The notes: a model not told the origin generated them from the letters alone. Positions 1 through 5,909 are shown, counted from the stretch's first letter. The stretch: DNA of 6,326 nt from an uncultured Lysobacterales bacterium (GCA_937974465.1 CALJWY010000300.1:1-6326), one strand, 5' to 3'. Numbers and translations are program-made.

Positions 1-78
1 AACCTTGTAGTAGCACCGTCATCCCGAACCTTGTAGTAGCACCGTCATCCCGAACCTTGTAGTAGCACCGTCATCCCG
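1..78. repeat. Three exact 26-bp direct tandem repeats
   Basis: Positions 1-26, 27-52 and 53-78 are identical 26-bp units with no spacer. Each ends in CGTCATCCCG, which is also the left foot of the REP-like palindrome that begins at 69. The array therefore looks like repeated truncated ends of that element joined to a 16-bp lead. The first visible base is already in phase with a unit, so the array may continue to the left of the window. There is no coding potential and no spacer, so this is not a CRISPR array. Exact identity of the copies suggests recent duplication by slippage. Confidence 0.93.
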
Positions 79-105
79 GAAATGCGGAGCATTGTCCGGG
101 ATCTC
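69..105 (+). repeat. REP-like palindromic element A
   Basis: An imperfect hairpin fills 74-101. TCCCGGA (74-80) plus AATGC (81-85) pairs with GCATT (89-93) plus TCCGGGA (95-101), leaving a GGA loop and one bulged G at 94. It is flanked by CGTCA on the left and TCTC on the right. This GTCATCCC...GGGATCTC layout is typical of short interspersed palindromes found between genes in many proteobacteria. It lies downstream of the minus-strand DUF455 gene and could protect the mRNA 3' end or help terminate transcription. It has no T-run typical of an intrinsic terminator. Confidence 0.75.
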
Positions 106-157
106 AGTAATATCTCGCATTCTATCAATGGGTATTTGAAGCCTAACGGAAGAACAT

Positions 158-185
158 GGAGATCCCCGCCTGCGCGGGGATGACG
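158..185 (-). repeat. REP-like palindromic element B, inverted relative to A
   Basis: A perfect 8-bp stem, ATCCCCGC (162-169) with GCGGGGAT (174-181), encloses a 4-nt loop. Read on the minus strand it has the same frame as element A: CGTCATCCC, hairpin core, GGGATCTCC. The two elements thus face each other about 52 bp apart, as in composite REP pairs (BIME-like). The foot sequences match while the hairpin cores differ. The element runs directly into the 39-bp tandem array. A short open reading frame across it is a translation artefact. Confidence 0.75.
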
Positions 186-330
186 TTGCGTATTTCTGGT
201 GCGGTGAAGACTCGACAGGTGACGTTGTGTATTTATGCCGCGGTGCAGCTTCGACAGGTTACGTTGCGTATATATGCCGCAGTGCAGACTCGACAGGTGG
301 CGTTACGAATCGCTGGAACAGTGCTTACTC
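181..330. repeat. Degenerate 39-bp tandem repeat array, about 4 units
   Basis: Units lie at 181-219, 220-258, 259-297 and, partial and more diverged, 298-330. The first three share the skeleton TKACGTTGYGTAT...CGACAGG, with the terminal TCGACAGG fully conserved. The fourth unit keeps roughly two thirds of its positions and covers the stop codon of the DUF455 gene at 325-327, so repeat DNA abuts or overlaps that gene's 3' end. Because 39 is a multiple of three, one plus-strand frame stays open and shows a 13-residue periodicity. There is no ribosome binding site or recognisable protein to support translation. Positions 1-324 hold no other gene that I can see. Confidence 0.85.
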
Positions 331-1122
331 AATGGATGAAATGGCGTCCATTTCTCGTTGAGTGAAACCGGCCCGCATACGCGCTGGGATGTTGAAGGGC
401 CCTCGCAGTGAACCGCTAAAATATTCTTTTACCAGGTTCAGGAAGGTTGCTTCCGGCTCCAGTCCGCGTTGATCACAACATGTGCGGAACCAATAACTGC
501 CGATCTCGACGTGGCGGACTTCTTCGTCAAGAATAATGCCCAGGATTCGTGCAGTCTCATCATCACCGGCGGTATTAAGCCGCTCAATCATGCCAGGCGT
601 GACATCCAGTCCTCGGGCCTCTAAAACCCTCGGCACAAGCGCCATTCGCTTCATACAGTCATCTGCGGTGCGCTGGGCCATTTCCCATAAACCGTTATGC
701 GCCGAAAAATCACCGTAGGAAAAGCCCAGCTCTGTCAGGCGCCTCGACAGCAACTGAAAATGGCGGGCTTCATCTGCAGCCACAGACATCCAGTCGATAT
801 AGTACTGGCGCGGCATATCCCGGAACCTGTAGACGGCATCCAGGGCCAGGTTGATGGCGTTGAATTCGATATGTGTAACCGCATGGACCAATGCCGCACG
901 CCCTGCCTCGCTGCCCAAACGGCGGCGCTGCACACGCGATGGATCGACAAGCTCTGGTTTTGCGGGGTGACCCGCGACACCGATTGGCATGACCGGGGTA
1001 TGGGGGTCAAACTCGAACTGGTTGGTCTGTACCGCCACCCACAAGTCGGTGGCGGCACAGCATTTCTCCTCTGGCGACGTTATTGCCAGGCACTCAGCTG
1101 CACGTTCGAAAATTGCTGTCAC
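325..1122 (-). CDS. DUF455 family ferritin-like (putative diiron) protein
   Basis: This 265-residue soluble protein matches the DUF455 family, a branch of the ferritin-like four-helix-bundle superfamily. Likely metal ligands are visible: Glu86 in HIEF, Glu118 and His121 in DEARH, Glu168 in VLEARGLD, and Glu201 and His204 in DEEVRH. This is the E...ExxH...E...ExxH pattern of carboxylate-bridged diiron enzymes. The family's reaction is not established; relatives in the superfamily are oxygen-dependent hydroxylases and oxidases. The start is GTG at 1122, because an in-frame TAA lies three codons upstream and the next Met is residue 45. No good Shine-Dalgarno sequence precedes it. It begins 25 bp after the icd stop, so it is probably co-transcribed and perhaps translationally dependent on icd. 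Its stop codon lies inside the last 39-bp repeat unit. The family call is firm and the function is unknown. Confidence 0.88.
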   Translation of the reverse strand: MTAIFERAAECLAITSPEEKCCAATDLWVAVQTNQFEFDPHTPVMPIGVAGHPAKPELVDPSRVQRRRLGSEAGRAALVHAVTHIEFNAINLALDAVYRFRDMPRQYYIDWMSVAADEARHFQLLSRRLTELGFSYGDFSAHNGLWEMAQRTADDCMKRMALVPRVLEARGLDVTPGMIERLNTAGDDETARILGIILDEEVRHVEIGSYWFRTCCDQRGLEPEATFLNLVKEYFSGSLRGPFNIPARMRAGFTQREMDAISSIE

Positions 1123-1147
1123 GGCAGCTTACGTCGCTTATATCTTG

Positions 1148-2392
1148 TTACATGTTACCAATCAGGGCATCGGCAAAGGCAGAGGTCGAGACCTCGGTTG
1201 CGCCATCCATCAAACGGGCAAAATCATAGGTGACGGTCTTCTGCTGAATGGTCTTGCCAAACGCTTTGGCAATCAGTTCAGTCACCTCATTCCAACCGAT
1301 GTAAGAGAACATCATGGAACCGGAGAACATCAAGGAACTGGGGTTGACCTTGTCCAGATTGGTGTACTTGGGCGCCGTGCCATGGGTGGCTTCAAATACC
1401 GCAATGTGGTCGGCCATGTTTGCACCGGGGGCAATACCCATGCCACCAACTTCTGCAGCCAGTGCGTCTGACAGGTAGTCACCATTAAGGTTGGTGGTAG
1501 CCAGAACACTGAATTCAGCCGGGCGTAACTGCATGAGCTGGAACATGATGTCGGCGATGCGGTCCTTGATGACAATCTTGCCTTCTGGACGTTTACCATC
1601 GTACTTGTCCCACAGATCCGCTTCGCTGATGGTCTCATCGGCAAACTCTTCAGCAGCAAGCTCGTATCCCCACTTGCGGAATGCACCCTCGGTGAATTTC
1701 TGGATATTGCCTTTATGCACCAGGGTTACGCTGTCTTTATTGTTGTCAATGGCGTACTGGATCGCTTTGCGAACCAGGCGCTTTGAACCAAACGCCGAAA
1801 TAGGCTTGATACCAAGGCCCGCGCCTTCAAAGAACTCCGCACCCATCTCTTCGCGCAAGAACTTGGCCAACTTCTCGTTTTCAGGTGTTCCGGACTCATA
1901 TTCGATACCGGCATAAACGTCTTCGGTGTTTTCCCTGAAAATAACCGCATTGACCTCTTCAGGCCGCTTCATGGGCGAAGGAACACCGTCAAAATACTCA
2001 ACCGGACGCACACAGGCGTACAGGTCCAATTCCTGGCGTAGCGATACGTTCAATGAACGAAAACCTCCACCAACGGGGGTCGTGAGCGGACCTTTTACCG
2101 ATACGATCAACTCTTTAACCGCTTCCAGGGTTTCTGCAGGAAAATAGTCGCCGTCATAGATGCCGGCAGCTTTTTCACCAAGGAATAACTCCGCCCAGTG
2201 AACCTTGCGTTTTCCACCATAAGCTTTTTCAACCGCAGCATTCCAAACGCGCATCGATGCATTGGTAATGTCAGCCCCAATTCCGTCGCCTTCGATAAAA
2301 CCAAGTACAGGGTTGTCTGTTACAACTAACTTATTATTTTCTATTGTTATTTTATCGCCGGAGGCGGGAATATTAATGTGTTTATAACTCAT
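1148..2392 (-). CDS. icd: NADP-dependent isocitrate dehydrogenase
   Basis: Homodimeric cytosolic TCA-cycle enzyme that oxidatively decarboxylates isocitrate to 2-oxoglutarate with production of NADPH. The 414 residues compare with 416 in E. coli and look complete. Visible substrate residues are Ser113, Asn115 and Arg119 in RSLNVSLRQ, Arg129 and Arg153, the catalytic pair Tyr160 and Lys227, and metal ligands Asp281, Asp305 and Asp309. Lys342, Tyr343, Val349, Tyr389 and Arg393 match the NADP-specificity set of the E. coli enzyme. Ser113 sits in the context phosphorylated by AceK in enteric bacteria, so phospho-control at the glyoxylate branch is possible; no aceK is in the window. ATG at 2392 follows a purine-rich AAAAGGAAG (2400-2408) with a 7-nt gap. 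It is followed by DUF455 rather than by another TCA gene, and the divergent cspD-clpS-clpA neighbours seen in many gammaproteobacteria are absent. Confidence 0.98.
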   Translation of the reverse strand: MSYKHINIPASGDKITIENNKLVVTDNPVLGFIEGDGIGADITNASMRVWNAAVEKAYGGKRKVHWAELFLGEKAAGIYDGDYFPAETLEAVKELIVSVKGPLTTPVGGGFRSLNVSLRQELDLYACVRPVEYFDGVPSPMKRPEEVNAVIFRENTEDVYAGIEYESGTPENEKLAKFLREEMGAEFFEGAGLGIKPISAFGSKRLVRKAIQYAIDNNKDSVTLVHKGNIQKFTEGAFRKWGYELAAEEFADETISEADLWDKYDGKRPEGKIVIKDRIADIMFQLMQLRPAEFSVLATTNLNGDYLSDALAAEVGGMGIAPGANMADHIAVFEATHGTAPKYTNLDKVNPSSLMFSGSMMFSYIGWNEVTELIAKAFGKTIQQKTVTYDFARLMDGATEVSTSAFADALIGNM

Positions 2393-2427
2393 GGTATTGC
2401 TTCCTTTTAGCAGGCTTTACAAGATGG

Positions 2428-2446
2428 CGCACATTATACGTGTGCG
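2428..2446 (-). promoter_or_regulatory. Candidate icd promoter -10 box within a small palindrome
   Basis: On the minus strand a perfect TATAAT occupies 2438-2433, about 40 bp upstream of the icd start, predicting transcription from near 2426 and a leader of about 34 nt. No good -35 lies at 17 bp; a TTGAAT lies 21 bp upstream, which is too far for a standard promoter. The -10 box sits inside an inverted repeat, CGCACA (2428-2433), 7-bp centre, TGTGCG (2441-2446). That could be an operator for a dimeric regulator or could be chance. The weak -35 is consistent with activator dependence, but this is inference. Confidence 0.45.
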
Positions 2447-2698
2447 AGCCTCTCTCCGCATTCAATTTACAGCTTTCATCGCAGAATAAAGAGGTTGGTG
2501 GATTTCGCCAATGTTTTGCTGGCTAACCCATTTTTTGTTTGACAATTCCAAGCGCTGCCAAGCACACAACAGGTCATGCCTTGCCGTCATAAAGCAAGCT
2601 GTTCAGCGGGTTTCTGGCAGTATTCAGAATCTCAAATCCCGAGTGGCATGAATTCTGCATAGTAGAAGGTGAACAGGTCATTTCTACTGGAGGATACG
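2447..2698. other. Intergenic region between icd and the small membrane protein gene
   Basis: This stretch separates two divergent genes. I see no open frame with a ribosome site, no RNA gene and no strong terminator. It contains a TTGACA at 2539-2544 without a matching -10 box, and a minor 5-bp inverted repeat CTTGC/GCAAG (2580-2584 and 2594-2598). A good Shine-Dalgarno GGAGG at 2689-2693 belongs to the gene starting at 2699. The promoter of that gene could not be identified with confidence. Confidence 0.5.
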
Positions 2699-2938
2699 AT
2701 GGGTCGAGGTTCAGCAGGCAACGTAATAGCTGCCTTGTGTAGTTTTTGCATTCCCGGACTGGGTCAGTTGCTACAGGGCCGCTGGTTACTGGCAGGTTTC
2801 ATGTTTGTCCTGTCGATAATGTTGTGGGTCATTTTGCTCGGTTGGATCATCCACTTGTGGTCCATCATTGATGCAGCCATTTATGAACCCCCCGGGGAGT
2901 ACAGGTCCTATCGGCACAGGCGCAGATATGACTGGTAA
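2699..2938 (+). CDS. Small integral membrane protein with PGLGQ motif, unknown function
   Basis: This is a 79-residue hydrophobic protein. A first hydrophobic stretch (about residues 9-25) contains IPGLGQLLQGR, the hallmark of small TM2-like membrane proteins of unknown function. A second, longer stretch (about 29-60) is rich in Trp, Ile and Leu, and a basic Arg/Tyr-rich tail (69-79) is likely cytoplasmic. ATG at 2699 is chosen because GGAGG (2689-2693) lies 5 nt before it; an in-frame GTG at 2669 would place that site inside the gene. It stands alone on the plus strand, 228 bp ahead of the MAPEG gene with a structured element between them, so co-transcription is uncertain. No catalytic residues are evident and no function should be assigned. 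Confidence 0.8.
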   Translation: MGRGSAGNVIAALCSFCIPGLGQLLQGRWLLAGFMFVLSIMLWVILLGWIIHLWSIIDAAIYEPPGEYRSYRHRRRYDW

Positions 2939-3016
2939 ACATTTTTAAAATTCAAATGGACAGGTCTTGCGTTAAAGGCTGACCACCTGCCGGACCACTT
3001 TCCCTTTGAAACCTAT

Positions 3017-3079
3017 GGGGGCGAGAACTTTTGCTAAAAGTTTCTCCAGCCCGAAACTGGCACGCAAGTTTCCGCCCCC
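3017..3079. repeat. Strongly self-complementary intergenic element with two alternative folds
   Basis: Fold one is a closed three-way junction. The outer stem GGGGGC (3017-3022) pairs with GCCCCC (3074-3079). Hairpin 1 pairs 3023-3032 with 3036-3046 (10 bp, one bulged T, loop GCT). Hairpin 2 pairs 3053-3059 with 3065-3072 (7 bp, one bulged A). Fold two is one long hairpin: 3017-3034 resembles the reverse complement of 3064-3079, and AGTTTC (3039-3044) pairs with GAAACT (3053-3058). Neither strand has a T-run after it, so it is not an ordinary terminator. It could be a mobile palindromic repeat, a structured leader of the MAPEG gene 87 nt downstream, or a processing site. The remainder of the intergenic region 2939-3166 shows no gene. 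Confidence 0.55.
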
Positions 3080-3166
3080 GCACCCTAATGTTGCTTCAGC
3101 CAATCCCACGGCACCAGGTCCTCTGCTAAGATAGTCGCATTCGCGTGTTTTGCGCTGGAGACCTGA

Positions 3167-3592
3167 ATGTATTTCAAACCACTATTAGTGCCACTTCTCG
3201 CCCAGGTAATCCTGACTTTTACCGTTATGATAATCATGTACCGCAGACGCGTCATGGAAATGAAAACCAAGCGGATTCACCCCCAGAGAACCAAGACACG
3301 CTCGGTTGCACATGGTGTCCTGAGCGACTCGGAAAGTGCGGCGGATAATTATTCAAACCTGCTCGAGTCTCCCGTATTGTTCTACGTGGCGATTCTTCTC
3401 ACCCTCATATTGATGGTGCAGGACAGTATCATTGTGTTTCTCGCCTGGACCTACGTGGCATCCCGCTGCGTACATAGCCTTATCCATATAACGTATAACC
3501 GCGTCATGCATCGTTTTTCAGCGTTTGCTTTTAGCAGTTTCGTGTTGCTCGCGATCTGGTCGCGACTGGCGTGGATCATTATCGAATCCTGA
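3167..3592 (+). CDS. MAPEG family membrane protein
   Basis: This 141-residue integral membrane protein resembles the MAPEG family (membrane-associated proteins in eicosanoid and glutathione metabolism). Four hydrophobic segments are visible: about 5-24, 68-82, 84-98 and 119-139. A long basic loop (26-60, many Arg/Lys) follows the first. The family pattern N-x-x-E-x-P appears as Asn64, Glu67 and Pro69 at the start of the second segment, and Arg100, His103, His107, Asn111 and Arg116 follow the third. Characterised members bind glutathione and act as transferases or peroxidases; the bacterial substrate here is unknown. ATG at 3167 has GGAG (3157-3160) 6 nt upstream. The gene ends 10 bp before the GFA-type gene, so the two are probably translated from one message. 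Family call good, activity inferred. Confidence 0.85.
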   Translation: MYFKPLLVPLLAQVILTFTVMIIMYRRRVMEMKTKRIHPQRTKTRSVAHGVLSDSESAADNYSNLLESPVLFYVAILLTLILMVQDSIIVFLAWTYVASRCVHSLIHITYNRVMHRFSAFAFSSFVLLAIWSRLAWIIIES

Positions 3593-3602
3593 GACCGGGG
3601 CC

Positions 3603-4007
3603 ATGAAAAAACCAAAGCATGTTGCGGGTTCCTGTCTTTGTGGCGCCGTCCGTTTCAACGCAAAGCTACCCAGTAAATGGTGCGCGCATTGCCACTGCAG
3701 TTTGTGCAGGAAGGCCCATGGCGCGGGTTACGTAACATGGGTCGGGTTTGAACGGGAGCAGGTCAGTATCACCAGCGGTGAGGACTCACTGCAGTGGTAT
3801 GAGTCATCACCCGGTGCGCAGCGTGGCTTTTGCCGCCAGTGTGGCAGCAGCATGTTCTTCCGTTCCAGGCAATGGGCCGGAGAATTACATATCGCGCTGG
3901 CATGCATCGATGATGCTATCGACCGCAAACCGGAAGCCAACGCCTTTTTTGACCGGCACATCGACTGGATGCCTGTCGACACCTCACTCAAACAGCTTGA
4001 TGGGTAA
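3603..4007 (+). CDS. GFA/CENP-V domain zinc-binding protein
   Basis: This 134-residue protein is a single GFA (glutathione-dependent formaldehyde-activating-like, CENP-V/DUF636) domain. Zinc-ligand cysteines are in the expected places: Cys11 and Cys13 in GSCLCGAVRF, Cys27, Cys30, Cys32 and Cys35 in the CAHCHCSLCRK segment, and Cys77 and Cys80 in FCRQCGSSMFF. The family takes its name from an enzyme reported to condense formaldehyde with glutathione, but most members have no proven reaction, so this should not be named Gfa outright. ATG at 3603 fits the domain start; an in-frame upstream extension would overlap the MAPEG gene and lacks homology. The preceding ribosome site is poor (GGGG), which suggests coupling to MAPEG translation. 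It converges on ung with only 6 bp between stop codons. Confidence 0.9.
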   Translation: MKKPKHVAGSCLCGAVRFNAKLPSKWCAHCHCSLCRKAHGAGYVTWVGFEREQVSITSGEDSLQWYESSPGAQRGFCRQCGSSMFFRSRQWAGELHIALACIDDAIDRKPEANAFFDRHIDWMPVDTSLKQLDG

Positions 4008-4013
4008 ATACAG

Positions 4014-4703
4014 CTAAACGTTTACTGACCAGTCAATCGGTTGCTTCTGTTGTTTTTCCAGGTAGTCATTGGCTGCGGAGAAGTGCTTGCAGCCCAGAAA
4101 CCCCCTGTGCGCTGATAACGGTGAAGGGTGTGGCGCGGTCAGTACCAGGTGTCGTTTACGATCAATCATGCTGCCCTTTTTCATTGCGTAACTTCCCCAG
4201 AGCATGAACACCAGTCCTTGTGTCTTGTCATTGAGTAAGCGTACGACCTCATCGGTAAAGGTTTCCCAGCCTTTACCCTGGTGCGAACCGGCCTGTCCAC
4301 GCTCCACGGTCAGGACTGCATTGAGCAACAAAACCCCCTGCTCTGACCAGGATTGCAAACAACCATGATGTGGCATATCGATGCCCAGGTCGGACTGAAT
4401 CTCCCGGTATATATTGGCCAGCGAAGGCGGAGTTTTCACGCCTGGCATAACGGAAAAACATAAACCATGAGCCTGGCCGGGTCCGTGGTACGGATCCTGT
4501 CCGAGGATAACCACGCGCACCTGATCGAATGGCGTTGAGTTCAAGGCATTGAAAATCTGTGGCCCCGGGGGATAAATGACCGCGCGGTGTTGTTTTCGTG
4601 TCATCAGAAATTTCCGCAGGCTGAGCATATATTCCTGTTCAAATTGCGGCTTGAGCAAATTGAGCCAGGATTCTTCCAGCTGGATATCTCTCTTCTCAGT
4701 CAT
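4014..4703 (-). CDS. ung: Uracil-DNA glycosylase, family 1
   Basis: Cytosolic base-excision repair enzyme that cuts uracil from DNA after cytosine deamination or dUTP incorporation. At 229 residues it has the E. coli length. Motif 1, GQDPYHGPGQAHG (68-80), carries the catalytic water-activating Asp70 and the Tyr72 that bars thymine. LLLNAVLTV holds Asn128, which recognises uracil. HPSPLSAHRGF (192-202) carries catalytic His192 and the DNA-intercalating Leu196. PPSLANIY (92-99) is the Pro/Ser-rich loop. ATG at 4703 fits family length and no upstream in-frame start exists, yet its own Shine-Dalgarno is weak. A perfect AGGAGG at 4731-4736 lies 27 nt upstream, before a tiny overlapping frame. It is divergent from the reductase gene across 123 bp and converges on the GFA gene. 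Confidence 0.98.
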   Translation of the reverse strand: MTEKRDIQLEESWLNLLKPQFEQEYMLSLRKFLMTRKQHRAVIYPPGPQIFNALNSTPFDQVRVVILGQDPYHGPGQAHGLCFSVMPGVKTPPSLANIYREIQSDLGIDMPHHGCLQSWSEQGVLLLNAVLTVERGQAGSHQGKGWETFTDEVVRLLNDKTQGLVFMLWGSYAMKKGSMIDRKRHLVLTAPHPSPLSAHRGFLGCKHFSAANDYLEKQQKQPIDWSVNV

Positions 4704-4728
4704 AACAGTATCCGGGGAGATGAAGCAT
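4696..4728 (-). other. Possible 10-codon leader ORF overlapping the ung start
   Basis: On the minus strand an ATG at 4728 sits 2 nt after a perfect AGGAGG (4736-4731). It opens the frame MLHLPGYCYD, which ends with TGA at 4698-4696, five codon positions past the first base of ung. A ribosome finishing this peptide would terminate on top of the ung start, which itself lacks a good ribosome site, so translational coupling is conceivable. The 2-nt gap is shorter than usual and ten codons can arise by chance. The alternative is that the AGGAGG is accidental and ung relies on its weak site. Confidence 0.25.
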
Positions 4729-4763
4729 TTCCTCCTAAAGAAAATTACGCACCTTCTATCTTG

Positions 4764-4792
4764 ATTCTATACACTTCGACCTGAGTTATCAT
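4764..4792 (-). promoter_or_regulatory. Weak candidate promoter for ung
   Basis: On the minus strand TAGAAT (4769-4764, five of six consensus positions) lies 17 bp after ATGATA (4792-4787, four of six for TTGACA). Transcription would begin near 4757, about 54 nt before the ung start. The same short region must also hold the promoter for the divergent reductase gene; on the plus strand TATCAT at 4787-4792 is a possible but poorly spaced -10 box. Confidence 0.3.
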
Positions 4793-4826
4793 TGCCATTT
4801 ACATGATCGCATAGACTGGAGTTTAT

Positions 4827-5852
4827 ATGCCCATTAAAACAGATGTTGTCATTATCGGTGCAGGCCCTGCAGGCCTGTTCCAGGTATTTGAACTTGGCCT
4901 GCTGGACATTCGCGCTCACGTCGTGGATTCATTGCCCCGAATCGGCGGCCAGTGTGGTGAGTTGTACCCGGAAAAACCGATTTATGATATCCCCGCTTAC
5001 CCGGTTATTGGTGCGCAGGAATTAATAGACCGTTTACTCCAGCAGATCGAGCCATTTGCGGCGCAGTTTCACCTTGGCCAGGCTGTCACAGAACTGGAGC
5101 GAAAGGAGGATGGCCGCTTTAGGCTGCTTACTTCAACAGGTACTGAATTTGATACTGCCACCGTTATTATCGCAGCGGGCCTGGGTGCCTTTCAGCCCCG
5201 CAAACTTCGTGCCGCAGGGGCTACGGACTTTGAAGGCAGGAACGTGCACTACAAGATCACCCAGACCGATGAACTGGCAGACAAGGACATCATCATCCTG
5301 GGTGGTGGTGACTCCGCGCTGGACTGGACCAATGAACTGTATGACAAGGTCAAGAGCCTGACATTAATCCATCGCCGTGTCGAATATCGTGGTCAGCCGG
5401 CCTCGGTCAAAAAGATGAAAAAACTGGCCGCACAGGGCCATCTGACCGAATTTCACGGCATGGTGCGTGAAGTGCTGACCGACAATGGTGAATTTCGTGG
5501 ATTACTGGTGGCTGACGCCGAAAGCAATATGCATGAGGTTAACGCGGAGCAGGTGTTCGTTTTCTGGGGCCTGTCACCAAACCTGGGGCCGGTGGCCGAT
5601 TGGGGGCTGGATATCGACAAGCGCCAGATACTGGTCGACACTGAAAAATTTCAAACCAGTGAAACAGGTATTTTTGCCGTCGGTGACATCAACACCTACC
5701 CGGGCAAGAAGAAGTTGATCCTGAGCGGATTTCACGAGGCAGCACTGGCTGCGTTTGCCGTGCAAAAATACCTGGATCCGGATAAAAGGGTGTTTTTGCA
5801 GTACACGACCACCAGTCCGATCATGCACAAGAGGCTGGGACTGGAAGAATAG
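4827..5852 (+). CDS. Ferredoxin/flavodoxin--NADP+ reductase, thioredoxin-reductase-like type 2
   Basis: This 341-residue FAD enzyme transfers electrons between NADPH and ferredoxin or flavodoxin. The FAD-binding GAGPAG sits at 11-16, and the conserved GGQCGELYPEK follows at 40-50. The NADPH domain has GGGDSALDW at 159-167, with His182-Arg183-Arg184 placed to hold the 2'-phosphate. A second FAD motif, FAVGDINTYPGKKKL, lies at 283-297, and the tail YTTTSPIMHKRLG (326-338) is typical of this class rather than of thioredoxin reductases. The redox CxxC of thioredoxin reductase is absent, which separates the two families. The E. coli Fpr is an unrelated plant-type fold, so the symbol fpr is not given. 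ATG at 4827 follows GGAG (4818-4821) by 5 nt. It is monocistronic here; the physiological partner protein is not in the window. Confidence 0.93.
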   Translation: MPIKTDVVIIGAGPAGLFQVFELGLLDIRAHVVDSLPRIGGQCGELYPEKPIYDIPAYPVIGAQELIDRLLQQIEPFAAQFHLGQAVTELERKEDGRFRLLTSTGTEFDTATVIIAAGLGAFQPRKLRAAGATDFEGRNVHYKITQTDELADKDIIILGGGDSALDWTNELYDKVKSLTLIHRRVEYRGQPASVKKMKKLAAQGHLTEFHGMVREVLTDNGEFRGLLVADAESNMHEVNAEQVFVFWGLSPNLGPVADWGLDIDKRQILVDTEKFQTSETGIFAVGDINTYPGKKKLILSGFHEAALAAFAVQKYLDPDKRVFLQYTTTSPIMHKRLGLEE

Positions 5853-5861
5853 TTGTGAAAA

Positions 5862-5896
5862 GCAGGCGACCGGATCCGCGCCAGCGTGTCGCTTGC
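5862..5896 (+). other. Hairpin just after the reductase stop codon
   Basis: GCAGGCGAC (5862-5870) pairs with GTCGCTTGC (5888-5896) over 9 bp with one G-U pair, around a 17-nt loop that itself contains the palindrome CGGATCCG (5871-5878). It begins 9 nt after the reductase stop. No T-run follows, so it is more likely an mRNA 3'-end stabiliser or an incidental stem than a terminator. The next efficient-looking terminator is at 6006-6031. Confidence 0.35.
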
Positions 5897-5909
5897 AGAC
5901 CGGGGCATG

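Noticed and set aside
1..330. CRISPR array
   Set aside because: The 26-bp repeats are contiguous with no spacers, the 39-bp units are degenerate and also contiguous, and no cas gene is present.
156..365. A 69-codon plus-strand frame with a 13-residue repeat
   Set aside because: It is the translation of REP element B and the 39-bp tandem array, has no ribosome binding site, and overlaps the end of the DUF455 gene on the opposite strand. The periodicity follows from 39 being divisible by three.
697..1471. Long plus-strand frames opposite DUF455 and icd
   Set aside because: They lie antisense to two confidently identified genes, carry no recognisable domain and lack ribosome sites.
2539..2544. 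Perfect TTGACA as the -35 of a promoter for the small membrane protein gene
   Set aside because: No acceptable -10 box lies 15-19 bp downstream; the following sequence is GC-mixed and ends in GCACAC.
2669..2698. Upstream GTG extension of the small membrane protein
   Set aside because: It would put the GGAGG ribosome site inside the coding region, and the added residues do not resemble the family start.
3525..3602. N-terminal extension of the GFA-domain protein
   Set aside because: It overlaps the C-terminal codons of the MAPEG gene, and the GFA domain begins naturally at the ATG at 3603.
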